Shown one piece after another: positions 35,186 to 47,335 of a stretch of 64,000 nucleotides of DNA. Under the pieces are notes generated by a model. It searched no databases. It worked only from the letters and a program-made list of their open reading frames with translations, and was not told where the DNA came from. The DNA comes from Agriotes lineatus. Lineage: Eukaryota; Arthropoda; Insecta; Coleoptera; Elateridae. Within the stretch, counting starts at the first letter, position 1, and every line of letters begins with the position of its first letter. The translations under genes and the position numbers were made by a program. Location of the stretch: assembly GCA_940337035.1 (NCBI GenBank), contig OW679197.1, positions 59,169,903-59,233,902 on the forward strand. Direction: 5' to 3'.

Positions 35186-36579
35186 ACAAAGACAATGTTA
35201 ATATTTTACAGTCAAATACTAGTAAACTACGCTAGTACCGTATAAACAAAGCGATAGAACTTTTAAAGAGCTAAAATCAGTTGGGGTCCCTTAAAGACCC
35301 CCTTAGTATACTACGTTTAAAAAAAACTTTGTGTGCTAAGGGCAAATGTGACATATCTTAAGACAACAGATGGCCACAAGTTAGTTGCTTCTTGAATACC
35401 GTTAGCTCCTGGTTTAACCAGTCCTATTTCAGAAAATTAGGAAATAAACAAACTAATGCTAAATCGGATTGGCAATTTTAAAGGATGAAATCCACTCTTA
35501 AATTGCGCATCCAAAACACCTACAAAAATGTGTCCTACAGCACGACAATCAATATCAAGGATCAATCTTTCCAAAATGGAAACAGGAAATCAGTCTCTCT
35601 ATAATTTGACAATTTCCAAAAAGCAGATACCGATGTACAGCGAAAGTTACCAAAAAATATACAAGAGTTTTCAAAATTCTGAAAAGTGTACACAATCTAA
35701 CATACGCAATAACTATTAAGACTTCGCTAAACAATGTAAAACCAGCGACATGAAGTTTAGAATTATTCCCAGCACACAAGCCCTAAAAAGTCCACCAACC
35801 CCAAATTAAGGCCAAAGAGAAAACATCGGAGAAAATTACTACAACAGTTCTACCTTAAGCATGTGCATCAAGAGTAGTTGTGGCAGTTATGTGGACAAAG
35901 CGTAAACATCTATCAGAAATCACTCACCGTAGTCTCCAGTCATAATGATCAGGCCAAAATATCCCACTCCAATACTCAAAACGAGAGCACTAAAAACATA
36001 TCAATTTCAACACAAAAAGTAAAATTCAAACCCAGCCACAGAACGAATGCAAATCCCACACTGGAGATGAAGAACTCCAGAAAACTAAAGGAGAAAGACA
36101 AAAATCTAATCAACACCCTTAAAAAATAGATAGATAAATGTTCACCTTCAAGAACAAGTGACCACCCAAACCAACCACACAAGAAAGTGTGCACAGATAT
36201 TCACCATATGATGAAAATTGCCCAACCAAAACCACCCAAGGTAGTACCTGACATTCGCAAGAACTAACATTCTAATATTTACTAATAACATTTTTACATG
36301 TAACACACTTCAAACTACCAAACAAGTAATTTAAAATAAAACAAATAATAACCAAAAAAACACAAAACGGTAAATAAATGGCCCAGTAACATAGTATAAG
36401 TGGTTTAAATATTGATGTGGTGAATGTGGACTTACCACTACGATTGAAACGGGCCATCTACATCCGTCGCTGGTAATGTTAGTTTTCTCAGTTAAAGTAT
36501 GAGCCAATTTGTATTTTTATATGTTTTATTAGCATAACTAGATTTAATATTGTATTTTATCTAAGTAAATATTCACAAA
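35186..36579. other. Strand-asymmetric A/C-rich stretch, possible decayed retroelement
   Basis: From about 35470 to 36400 the plus strand is markedly A- and C-rich relative to T and G. This bias is common in the sense strand of retroelement gag or ORF1 regions. Frames at 35528-35719 and 35878-36129 are rich in Lys, Asn, Ser and Thr, but no zinc knuckle or RNA-binding domain is visible. Confidence 0.3.
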
Positions 36580-39220
36580 GACGGTGCTGCGCTGGAAGTG
36601 TATTGTGAAATTTAATTTACGTGTGTGCTGTGATAAATGCACTCCCAAGCCTGTCCGCGGGATGAAGGTCATCTTCGAAGCATCTTTAGTTGGCATATTT
36701 AAGTTCAGCTTTAGTCGCACCCCAGCGCCCGTGCTGCCACTCCAGAAGTCCTTTGTGCGAATTTGACCAAAGACAAAATGAAAGCGGCGTGAGCCCTGCC
36801 GTAAACCATTTGCTGCACACAAGTGAAAATTCCAGCGAGCAAGCGTTTGTAATTACGCAAACACATTTTCCGGGTGTACAGGTAATTACACAATTTTGTG
36901 CCATATTTCAAGATTACATTAAAGCGTCGAATTCGAGACGCTAAGTTACGCCGCACCCAAAGGTTCCTCGGCCACGAAGTCGTGACGTCAATCAGACTAG
37001 TGGCGCCCAAATCAACAATCGGAGCCTCCCAGTGTCACGCGTTGTACCATCCAGGGCCAATGATGCAACAGTAAGCGGCAGGCTGCTGCTAGCAGGTACA
37101 CAAATCAGTTTAAAAAATCGATAAATAATCGCTTCCGCGGTGTGACAATTGAGGTTAAGGAATATATTTAGGTACGCGTATTGTGTCGATTTGATCAGAT
37201 GCAAGCGCGACCAGGGTCGGTTTAAGCCAGGAACATATTAAGACATTTTGACATTTGCATTCAAAGGCAATTATTTCAACGTTATTTTAATATGTTTTAA
37301 TCAAGTTTCATGTTTATGAATGTACATGCGAGTAGACCAGTTATTTCGTACGTAGGTTACTTGATGATTTAAACTAGTTTTATATTATTTTATTTCTGTT
37401 TATGCGTTTTTATTTGTGTTTTGACGTCATCAGATTGATGTAAACAAATTGTCGTTCTTGTGCATTAAGTCAGTTTCAGTTCGACGGCACTGCAGGGTTT
37501 CATGTTCACTGAGCTAGCTAAGGGATAAATATGGCAAATAATTATTCAAATATTATGGCGTACAAGACGTCTTGTTTAAATTTAAAGTAACGCGTGAGGG
37601 TTAAACCTCATGTACTGCTAAAACCCGATGTACTGCTAAACGGTCTGGAGATAAAGCAACAATAATTGATAAAATGGAAACATTCTGACTCTCTGCCTTA
37701 CAAAACATGAGTTTTTGCAGGACAACGAGCCGCCTCACTATTTTCAATTGCCTAAATTAAGAAAAATCGTAAGTCAAGTCTTTCTGTAGTAGAATTTATT
37801 AATACTTGCTTATATGTGTAGCGTTAGATAAGCACTGACTGTTACACGAATTACTTATGAAATTTCTTGCACCCTAGTAAACTTACACAGAAATTAAACC
37901 ACAAAGGTTTGTAATTGTACGTCGCTTTTCCAATACTTTCTCTACAATAACATTTCGCTGAATAGTAATTCCCAGCCTTTCTCGAACATCTCGTGGCCAC
38001 AAACCGACGAATTGAAGCAACCTCGGTGGAGCGAAAGGAACACTACTTACATAACGGGATAACAACTCGAGAATGGGGAAAGGAAGAAATATCGCGCCCT
38101 TTGTGAGTCTACTTGCGAAATGTTTGTATAACAAAAATGGGAGATATCGGCTGCGAATGGGCCGCGTGCGAAATTCAATAGTCCGGATCGTTACCGTTTC
38201 CGCGATGATATATCTGGCATGATACCTACACAAATCAGCAGTTTCTCAAAGCCTCAATCTCGGCCAGAAAATAAAAATATTTTCTGTTCCGAATAAAATA
38301 TTGTTTCTCCCTTTATCTCGCGCATAAAGGAAGCGTGGGGCGTCGCGGTCCTTCTGGGTTTTTGCTACAAAGAAAGCGGCCCATTAGTTTTTCGCCTAGT
38401 TCGCGTCTTTCAAATTCTTTGCTACCCGCAACCGCGTTCGTGGGTGGTCTAATTTGGGGATGATATCAACGGGTGAATTTAATGAACTTAGGCCTGGGGT
38501 GCGTCGAGTTATTCGCAATTAACAAACAATAGAGAGGATGGAATTTTGTATTTCGCTATTGCGAATAAATGGAGAGAATTCAAGAAGAGAGGGGAACAAA
38601 TAAAACTGAAATCATATAGATAGAATAGGTGTTTTGTATTTAAATTAGCTACAAAGTGAACCTCCAAATGCCTGAACGCTGACCAAAAATTACTAGTGAC
38701 ACCATGCAATCCGTTTGCAATCGTATTAAAGAGGATTTTTTCAACTATGAATGAAACATGGATCCATCTGGACATCATCGTCCAACCACAGCCTTAAAGA
38801 AAATTAAGTACCCATAAAAGTGTGCGTGTTTACGAGATAAAAAGCTGCCAAAAGACCATGAATTCGGGACTTCTTGAGCCATTTGGGCTCCGAAAAAGCA
38901 GAGAACTAAAATTTGCACTTCCTGCTCTTGATAACGCAAACGAAAGCAGCTGGGCTGCTTCTGGATTCTAAATTACCAACTATAAATAAGTGGCCGTTAC
39001 ACTTTTTGCAGCGGCCCGTTATGATTGTAGCATTCTGGGCACGTCCGTCGAATTCCGGCATTAACTTTTAAGAGTGAAATTTTATATGAAATCAATAGGG
39101 GCGAATGAACGGACTTGTCGAAAATGTAAAAAACGCGAAGACCCCGGCTAATTGATTCTTGCCCTCTCCGCTTCTCTGCAAACTTTCGGTTTGCTCGCCA
39201 GAATTATAAACAGGGCGCTT
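36580..39220. other. Mostly unique DNA with GC-balanced patches
   Basis: Patches at 36580-37110, 37980-38480 and 38860-39220 are CpG-containing, non-repetitive and without recognised coding signal. Overlapping frames on both strands at 36544-37010 cannot all be genes and none has a domain I know. The spacers are AT-rich. Confidence 0.3.
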
Positions 39221-40020
39221 GTAATATTCATTATTGAAAATATCTATTACAACAGAATATGTCTGTATGAACTTTTTAAAATTTGTATAAAAACTAATTT
39301 ACTATAATTATTACCATTATCATCTAAGCGATCAGCGTTTCACCTTCGACATAAACAAGGCACATTTCATTTTGCTACCAAAGAATCTAATATTAAACTA
39401 GAAGAGTAAAATGAACAAAAGGAGCATGATTTTTTTAATGTTGATGCATGCTCACTTTTCTTTATATTACTGGGGTGGCATAAAAATACATATATAGATG
39501 GCAAGTAAACTCCAAGAAGCTGTAAGCAGAAGACTATCAAACTCAAACTGGGAGAAAAAACATCATAAGAACAACGTATAAAACTTAAAAACAAACTGGC
39601 TATCACAAGGAAAAGAGGAAATAATCAGAGGAAAAAAGATGACAAAAAATAATAATTGGATCCGTAAAGTATGTAAGGCAGCCTTAAAAAAACAAAGAGA
39701 AAACGGAAGCTTTCTTAAATAGACGAAGAACAAGAAAAAATAGTAATATAAAGAGAGGAGTAAGAGTTAAGAAAACAAACCTGTCGAAAACGAAATAAAC
39801 AAGAAATGTCTTGAAAACATACAAAGTGTACACTATAGTAAACAAGTAACATAATATAAATAAATAAGACTAAAGTAGGAGAACAGAAATAGTTAAAGAA
39901 AGAGAATGCAAATTATTCTGCAGCAAGAACGACATTCTAGGAAGGTGGGTAAAATAGTTATTTCTCAGAACACCTAAATATACCAACCTAAGAGTAGAAA
40001 ATATCGTCAGAGAGGAGAAA
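39221..40020 (+). other. A-rich sequence, probable decayed LINE 5' part
   Basis: The plus strand is strongly A-rich with short Lys/Asn-rich peptides in shifting frames, similar in texture to the LINE that follows. No endonuclease motif was identified with confidence. Confidence 0.3.
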
Positions 40021-40150
40021 TACTGGAGTAGATAAACGAACCAACCCTACAAGAAACAATAAATGAGATCAACAAACTTAAGAATAACCAAACACCTCCA
40101 CCTAACACGATAGCTGCGGAAACCCTGAAGAAAGATGGAGAACACTAAAT
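40021..40150 (+). pseudogene. Reverse-transcriptase N-terminal fragment of a first LINE copy
   Basis: One frame reads NEPTLQETINEINKLKN, then TPPPNTIAAETLKK. This matches the usual entry into the LINE RT domain (E-x-V/I-x-x-x-I-x-x-L-K-N-N-K-T-P-G-P-D). The equivalent motif occurs again at 40440-40520, so two different RT copies, or a duplicated segment, abut here. Confidence 0.5.
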
Positions 40151-40204
40151 ACCGATCAGGGGTCAGATAGACCCTTACATTCGAAGATTTTAACCTAGAA
40201 GTAG

Positions 40205-41820
40205 TTAATAGAAAACCAAAAACAGTTCTGGAACATAGTAAAACATCTAAAGGGAAATAGAGCACCAAAAGTGAGGAACGTCAAAGATGAGAAAAGAAAA
40301 TTACAAACAACAACGGAAGAAATACAGAAAACATGGGAACAATATTATACAACCAAATTTAAACAGGAAGAAACATAAGAACAGCCCCGCGAAAAAACTG
40401 ATAACCAAGGTAACGAGGAAGATATAACAGAAGAAGAGATAAAAGAAGCCCTAAAGAAAACAAACATCAGAAAGGCAGCCGGAGAAGACAATACAGACCC
40501 AGAAATGTTAGAAAAGGTGGACTAGTCATAATCAAATGGAGGAAAGAGATATTACAAGCTTGGAATACTGAAAAAATACCGAAAGACTGGGAAAAGAACA
40601 TCATAATACCCATACATAAAAAGGGAGACACCACAAATAGATATAACTATTGGGCTATATGCTTATCATCAGTGGCACTAAAACTATACACCAGAATAGT
40701 CGACAAAAGGTTAAGGAATGAAACAGAAAACCAACTAGAAGAAGAACAAACAGCATATAGACCAGGGAGACAAGCACAAGATCATCTATATACAGTAAGG
40801 GCTATAATCGAATATCTACTAGAAATGAAAAAAGATATCTACTTACTCTTTTCAGACCTAAATGGGGCTTTCGACCGGGTACCACGTAAATACATCTGGA
40901 AAGCGTTAGGAGGATTATTAGGAAGAGTTCCAAATGGAAAGGTGTATCAAACAAGGAGATTGCCTGAGCCCGCTTCTGTTCGTGATATACATGGACTATA
41001 TAAACAAAAAATGAAAAACAGAAACAAAAAACACTCACATAGGGTACCACAATCTAAACCCAGTGATGACACAAGACCTAATATACGCAGACGATGTATT
41101 ACTCATAGCAAGAAATAAAAATCAACTGCAAAGGAACATCAACATATGGAATAAAAACCTAGAAGAAAATAGGATGACCATTAATATAGAAAAAACACAG
41201 GTAATGCATGTCACAAAACAGGAAGATGAAGAAGAAGTAGATATATGAATAAACGGGAAACAAATTCAAACAACGCAAAAATTTGAATACCTTTCTGATC
41301 AACCATGACGGAAGAATGGACCAAGAGCTGAAACACCGAATAAATAAAGGAAATAGTAAATACTACCAAATAAACAGCACATTGATAGGGAAAAAAGAAA
41401 TCAGTATCAAAGCAAAAATGCACTTATATAGAACAATATATATCCCCACACTAATCTATTCATCTGAGACAACGGCAGAAATGAGATATCTAAGGCGACT
41501 AATAAGCAAAACAAAAGGAGACAGAGTGCGTAACAGAAGTATACGAGACGAACTAGCACTTATAGCACTGGCAGAGGAAATAAATATAAAACAACATCAA
41601 TGGTATGGGCACCTGGTCCGAATGAATGCAGAACTCTACCCGACAAAGATCTTCGAAATGGATGTGATGGAAAAAGGGATAGAGGAAGACCCAGACGAAA
41701 GTGAGAGGACAACATCCAAGAATCAGCTAGAGTGAGAGGACAGACCCTGGCACAAATCCGAACCCTTGCGAGGGATAGAAAGTCTTTCAAACAATGGCTC
41801 AAATCCCCAACACCGTAAGG
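40205..41820 (+). pseudogene. Decayed non-LTR retrotransposon (LINE) reverse transcriptase
   Basis: The reading passes through three frames with stops. In order it shows a linker before the RT (RAPKVRNVKDEKRKL, then WEQYY), the RT entry block EIKEALKKTNIRKAAGED, IIIPIHKKGD, a block at 40672-40900 with YRPGRQAQDH and then FSDLNGAFDRVPR, LSPLLFVIYMDY, and the catalytic YADD at 41084-41095. The C-terminal part (41283-41735) has the conserved WYGHLVRM motif and a basic tail. RT domains of this kind copy LINE RNA at a nicked target. The frameshifts and the stop at 40522 make it inactive. The WYGH tail resembles that of common arthropod LINEs, but the clade was not determined. Confidence 0.75.
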
Positions 41821-41899
41821 TAAACGGGAGAAGATGAAGAAAGAAAGAAAGAAAGTAGGTAATATGTAGTCTCAATTACTTAGAGCTGAGCACAAACGA
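41821..41899. other. Junction between LINE and RepA
   Basis: A short GAAA-rich run (41830-41855) may be the 3' tail of the preceding LINE. Confidence 0.4.
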
Positions 41900-42770
41900 T
41901 AATTACGAGTGAAACAGAAACTTGACCTGGCTCACCTGAGAGTATTTAGTATAGTATTTCAATATGCATCCAATTTGTGCATATATTCTTTGTAGTTTTC
42001 TGTTATATGTACATTTATAATGAGTTAAGTGAGCCATTAGAGGTTTTAAATGCGCGCCACTGTGTTTTGCCTTTTTCGTGGATTTATGATCGGGCGCCTA
42101 CCGAGTAAAAGTGTCAGAAACGAATAGTTTTTGCGGAAAGTGGGCTTGGTTTTCGCAGACAGAAGGTGTGCTTTGGGCCCAAGAGTGAATGCGAGTCGAT
42201 CCAGTTTTGAAGCTGAACACAACAACCGGTAAGCAACACAAACTGAGTTGAAGTCCTGCAGGCAATACGGTGGTCGAATTAGAGCCAGGCCTTCAACAAC
42301 GGACGCAACAACTGGCATTTGTTAGCCATCACTGCATGTGGGTAACTTTGTACTATCGATTTCGATACCAAATGAGCCATATTACGTCAAGGGGCGTTTG
42401 AGTGCGTTTTCTTGTATTTGGTGGGCACTGCGCCTGAGTATATGCGCAGTAGGTGGTCAGTGCAAAGACCACGTTTGAAGTAGCTGCTTACGAGTGTTTT
42501 AATGACATGGTTATGTGTACACTGCACAGATATCGGAAGTGTGCGGTAATTATGTTTACAATAAATGCGTAGTAGAGACAGCGCGTAATTTAAGTCATGC
42601 TTGTTGTTCATTTGTGCGTAAAAATGGCTATCAGGGGCTTTCCTCAACCAGGACTGGAGTAAATAAGCTAATAGGGATCTAATTGCTATTGGACTAGCTG
42701 GCAACAAGAGAGAGTGAAAGTAATATACATCGGCACCAGCATATGAGGCGCCTTGGTAGAAAAATCAACG
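41900..42770. repeat. RepA dispersed repeat, copy 4 (middle and right segments)
   Basis: It starts with 'gaaacttgacctggctcacc' and includes the 'aaatgcgcgccactgtg' block, the run matching 2520-2660, then the segment equal to copy 1 (from 'gcaactggcatttgttagcc' at 42309 to the 'gctattggactagctgg' block at 42685). This copy links the two RepA parts in one piece and gives the best idea of the family's order. Confidence 0.7.
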
Positions 42771-43670
42771 CAAGGTCGAATAAGCGAATCGAGCAATGAA
42801 TGTTCTAGGTTAGTAGAATTTTAGAGACAATATCATCAACAGAAACATATTAATGATATATCAAAATATCAAGACCTATAACTCCATATGGAAATGAAGC
42901 CAAATTAGGGGTGTTTGAAAGAAAACCAATTAGAGATAGAAAAGTATGGAAGAGTCGATGAAACCACAAATTATATCAAGAATTCAAAGAGGCGGATTAG
43001 TAATATCTATATATGTAGGTTTAGGAAGGTAAAATGAACAGGTGATATGAGATGGGTGAATAAGAATGCTATTATTAGATGGGTGGAAGAACAAACCCGG
43101 AGACGAACACGCAGTAGGGGCGACCACGAAAAAGATAGAGATAACTAACCTATGCATTAATAAGTGAAGAAGATGGGGCAAGACAGGGTAAAAAAGGTAA
43201 GGGGGTCAACGCTGGCAAGAGATATTTACTCTGCATAATGGAACTTTTGACTGTTTGACTTATTTAACCATAAAACACATAAACCTTCAACCTATTTTGT
43301 TCGTAATCCTTTGTGTCATACTTATACCTAGACAATCACAAAATAATTATACCTGGCAGTAGGAATGTTTGCGTATGGACCGAATAAAAAGTTACGAAAG
43401 CAAAGTCGTGATTACCTCTGATGTCAGAATTTCATAGTAGAAACTTTAGCAGTGCCTCTCCGTTTAACACAAACACTGGTCCTTCGTCTGTCCTTGATTT
43501 ATAGTTTTCCAACTGTGATAAACATCAGACACCCTAAAGTTCGTTATTGACGTTTCTTAAAATCTCCAAGAAACTAATCACTTGATGTGGTAATTGGTGA
43601 TGTTACAGGAGCTTAACTCGGTGTGCTTCACAATTTTTAACCGCAAAAATATACAGGAACGCGAACACAT
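42771..43670. other. Unassigned sequence
   Basis: Mixed A- and G-rich sequence with no recognised features. Confidence 0.35.
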
Positions 43671-44400
43671 AAGGCACACTTAATGACGCGATTCGGGACA
43701 ATTTTTGGAGCATCTGCAGGCTTTGGAAAACTGTACGGAAATTTCGCTAAATGCATTTTTAATGAAGACGAAGCGGCCAAAATCCAGGCACTCGAATATT
43801 TATTTGTCTCCTGTTTTTCGGCTTCGCGGATAAATAACCGCCGTGCGCCACTTAATTTCCTTCTGGAGCATATTTCAGGACCCGCGGCATCGCATTTTAA
43901 CTTGCTTTAAACCGGCGCTCCCACCGACTTCAAAGCAAATTGCGTTTTTCTGTGGCGAAAGCCGGGGCCTGGCATGCAAATCGCCAGAAATCGAGGCTGC
44001 GCCTGATTGATCCTGCTTATTTTCGTGTCACTTAGTGATCAATGATTACGCGTTATCGCGCCGGAACTTTATCCGCCAAATTATTTCCATAAATCACACG
44101 TTATTGTTATTGACTGCCGGTAATTTATTGCCGGCGTGAAGGGTTGTAAGAATATGATTAGGGCTACCATGTCACACCCACCCCAGAAATCCCAAGTCGC
44201 GAAGCTGCTGGATATTATGCACGACGTCCTATTAGGCTTCAATGGTCTAGCTTTTGTGCGAACTTTGCTTATAACACGATATAAACCAAGTAAAACCTCG
44301 GAATTTGACAGCAGAAAGACGGGCGCTGAAAGGATTTGACCCGCGTTATGCCGAAAGAGAAATTGCAACTGAATCGGTCGGATGCGTCTCGTTCCTGAGA
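43671..44400. other. CpG-containing patch with Oct and Exd/Hox-type sites, candidate enhancer
   Basis: The composition is balanced and non-repetitive. It holds a perfect octamer ATGCAAAT at 43974-43981 and TGATTGAT at 44004-44011, the form bound by Exd/Pbx with Hox partners. TCAATGATTACGC at 44038 and several TAAATCA/TTATTG words follow. The plus frame 43683-43910 (75 codons) matches no family. Motif matches alone cannot show function. Confidence 0.4.
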
Positions 44401-44472
44401 TAAAAATTAATGTCTATTGACATTTTAATAACTTTAGAGAGGCATAAGTATTTTATTACGCATACAGTGTGT

Positions 44473-44919
44473 TCAAAAAGGCGGTTCCGCATGGGAATTT
44501 CGTAAACAGCAAAAGATAAACAGTTTATTTAAATACTTTTCACGCAACTGCCGATAAATTGAAAGAGTTTTAAAGTCGTAAACCCTTTTTATACAGTGCC
44601 GCCCATTGTCTGTTCTTTCAGAATTTGGTAAGCTTAAGCTTCTTGGTTTTTCAGATTTGCCAGCCGCGAATGTCGACCTTTTTTTAGGGATCAATAAGTC
44701 CAGAAGTTGTTTGCAAGGCCCTAGAGTCCCGGATGTCAACATTTTTCGAGGTAATACATTGTCTGGAAATGGGCAACGATAAAATAAGTAAATTTTAGTT
44801 AAAACAATACGGAAAAGTATTGTTAAGATGGTTTTTACGTAGGAAGAGAACTTTATTCTTAAACCGTCTCTATTTTTTTGCTTCCTTCTGTGCATTGTGG
44901 AAGTTTTAATGGATTTCAC
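44473..44919 (-). CDS. Unrecognised 148-codon open frame, doubtful
   Basis: This is among the longest open frames outside transposons and the LTR element. The predicted protein is basic, with a hydrophobic run near residues 28-45, and matches no family I know. Its stop lies just inside CAGTGTGTTCAAAAAGGCGG at 44465, which looks like the terminus of a transposon, so the frame may belong to a decayed mobile element. No promoter, splice-site set or paralogous copy supports expression. Confidence 0.2.
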   Translation of the reverse strand: MKSIKTSTMHRRKQKNRDGLRIKFSSYVKTILTILFRIVLTKIYLFYRCPFPDNVLPRKMLTSGTLGPCKQLLDLLIPKKRSTFAAGKSEKPRSLSLPNSERTDNGRHCIKRVYDFKTLSIYRQLREKYLNKLFIFCCLRNSHAEPPF

Positions 44920-45540
44920 AACTTCGTCTTGGCTATATGTTTTCTTTTAATTAAAAAGCTTTAATGCTTAATGTTACAACTGACTGCAAAGAGTTATACT
45001 TCTCTTCTATTAAATTTTAAAACATTTAAGGCCTTCTTCTTTAACCTCTTCATATAGGCTGATTGTTACTACCGCACGAAGTGTGATTTTATAAGCCACG
45101 TATCAGAAAGAAAATTAGCTATCTTTCGTTATCAGGGTGTTCCACCGGAAAAACTACAACAAAAAATCCTTAGAGGAAGCCTGGATGTCTTTCGTTACAT
45201 AATGGTAATGGCCTTGAAAGATTTCAAAATCATCTTAAACTGAAAGCTTATTTTGAAAGCTCGTGCCTCGATAAGAAGGTTTTAGAAGACAATGTTCATG
45301 TAAACGGTTTGACGTATTGCGAGGTTCTGACAAGCAAATTAGGACTCTATATCAAAAATATTGTTACATTCTGTAGATGTTTCCAAATTTTAAAATTTAC
45401 TGATAGTTGTTTTTGTTGTATCTTTATTAATTAAAATTCAGCATTTTGTTAACATTATATGTTAGAACTGTATAAGTTTAACATTACGAAGCAGTAAAAC
45501 TAAACATCCTTTATCTAATAGACTTGTCTGTCCGGGACGC
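44920..45540. other. Unassigned sequence
   Basis: CAGGGTGTTCCACCGG at 45134 is like the terminus of a short insect element, but no inverted partner was found. The rest is AT-rich. Confidence 0.35.
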
Positions 45541-45915
45541 TGTTTCAGCAGCCAAACCGTGAGAGATAGAGAAAAAAGTTATGAAAGTTATATGTTTGGA
45601 ATGGTCATGTCAGGTCAGGAAACGAATTTCAGTCACGTCACACTTCCGGTTTTCGAGAAATCACGTGATTTCCGTCCGTCCGGGACGCTGGTCCGTCCGG
45701 GACGCTGTTTCAGCAGCCAAACCGTAAGAGATAGAGAAAAAAGTTATGAAAGTTATATGTTTGGAATGGTCATGTCAGGTCAGGAAACGAATTTCAGTCA
45801 CGTCACACTTCCGGTTTTCGAGAAATCACGTGATTTCCTTCCGTTCGGGACGCTGGTCCGTCCGGGACGCTGTTTCAGCAGCCAAACCGTAAGAGATAGA
45901 GACAAAAGTTATTAA
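45541..45915. repeat. 165-bp tandem repeat, about 2.3 units
   Basis: Units start with TGTTTCAGCAGCCAAACCG at 45541, 45706 and 45871, exactly 165 bases apart, and differ at only a few positions. Since 165 is divisible by three, the plus frame 45559-45915 stays open through all units and encodes a 55-residue repeat. This is most simply an effect of recent tandem duplication. CCGTCCGTCCGGGACGC words lie at the unit junctions. Confidence 0.85.
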
Positions 45916-47260
45916 ATGAGACATTTGTCTCACTGGTTGCTAGTAACATTCTAATTTGTTAAGAATTTTGTTCGACACATGTCATTGCGTTTCATTTAAA
46001 AAATCAGAAAAAAATCTCCTTGTAACTAATACGCTTTGTTGCTTTTCTCAAAAAACAGATTTATTCCAAAATTACGCAGAAGAATACGTGCTACTTTGAT
46101 CCAAATTCAAATATTTGTTTAATTTTCACTGCAAATTGAAAAAAACTCACTTTTGAGTTTGCAGTTTTTGTCCCCATGCTAAACACGCTGTTTTGAGTTA
46201 AGCAAACGATTACAATATAGATACTAAATGAAGCAAATCAAAGATCAAAGGTTACAACTACAACTAAATTAGCGTATAACATGACATGTGAAACATGAAG
46301 TATATAAGAATATCAGTACAACGTTCTAGTATGTCGCCCTTTCCCTGTCGCTCCATGAACGCGTGGAAAATCAACCAGATGTATAATATTAAGAGAGAAT
46401 AATTGCAATATCAAATGAATTAAAATATGGCATCGCGTTATAGGTAATACTCAATATCTTAAGAAGTGGATTCTGATGACCGTATTCGTTTTGCATTTTA
46501 TTATAATTATTTTTTAAATATCCTCAATGACCCTCAAACAAGGGCAACTTTCTTTGATAGAACTAAACTTTTCTGCTAAACTATTAATTTGACTAAGCAA
46601 GGTTCAGTGCGTTATTTTTCTACTATTCATTTGCTAGTCACTTATTCTAGTATTTGTAACCTTCTAGTTCTGGTACTCCCAGGTTGAAATGATCTGAAAA
46701 TCTGGGCGTTTTTTCTTTATTATGACGATTTTGCATTAAAAACTTTCTTTAAGCTGCAACTTCTGATGCTACTGTTGTAAAATTGTAATTCAGATTTTTA
46801 TCGTTAATTCCACAGATTTGAATGTCCCAAAATTGTGGATTTTATCAGAATTAGTTTTCATTTCTAAAATAATCTAAAAATTTTCTGAGAAAATCTAAAG
46901 AATTTCTGATAAACGATTAGTCTCATGAATTTTTTCTATTAAAATTTTTCTAGAAAAACGCTATCCTCACATAATGTTACATTTACAACACTTTAAGGGT
47001 TCTGATACGTGGAGTTGGATGTTATAGTATACCAGTGTTATTGAGCTACTAAATTTAATTCTTTTGTTAAGCTTACGTCTATTTGTGAACCTCATGCTGC
47101 AATAAGCACGATTTTGTGGAAGAATGGACAAACGTCGAATTGATCCTTGAATATCAAACAACTCAATCAATAACAAAATTGCCAAGCTGTAATTCAGGCG
47201 ATTAAGCCGCTAGATTTACGACTAGAGCGACATCTGCCAAGCGTTTTAATAATAAAGAGC
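45916..47260. other. Unassigned AT-rich sequence
   Basis: No terminal repeats or recognised frames. 47090-47260 becomes less AT-rich as it approaches the candidate splice site. Confidence 0.35.
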
Positions 47261-47335
47261 TTAACATACCACATGCGGCATCGACATTCTCCAAAACTGC
47301 GACTCGGTACTCACCTGCAAAGAAAAAAATTGTAA
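47261..47335 (-). promoter_or_regulatory. Candidate recursive splice (ratchet) site or 45-nt microexon
   Basis: On the minus strand a run of seven T's and CTTTGCAG forms a strong 3' splice site (boundary at 47315/47314). It is followed at once by GTGAGT, a strong 5' splice site. This joined layout is that of ratchet points in long fly introns. Alternatively a 45-base exon (47314 to 47270) ends before GTATGT. That exon keeps frame, and one frame reads EYRVAVLENVDAAC. If either is real, the window lies within an intron of a minus-strand gene. No neighbouring exon was found to confirm it. Confidence 0.35.

Noticed and set aside
35924..35995. Minus-strand exon ending before GTGAGT at 35924
   Set aside because: The frame reads like a membrane segment, but the acceptor is weak, the exon start is arbitrary and the region has strong A/C strand bias.
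36400..36460. Minus-strand first coding exon ending before GTAAGT
   Set aside because: Only about seven codons from a possible ATG, with no promoter signal and no downstream exon found.
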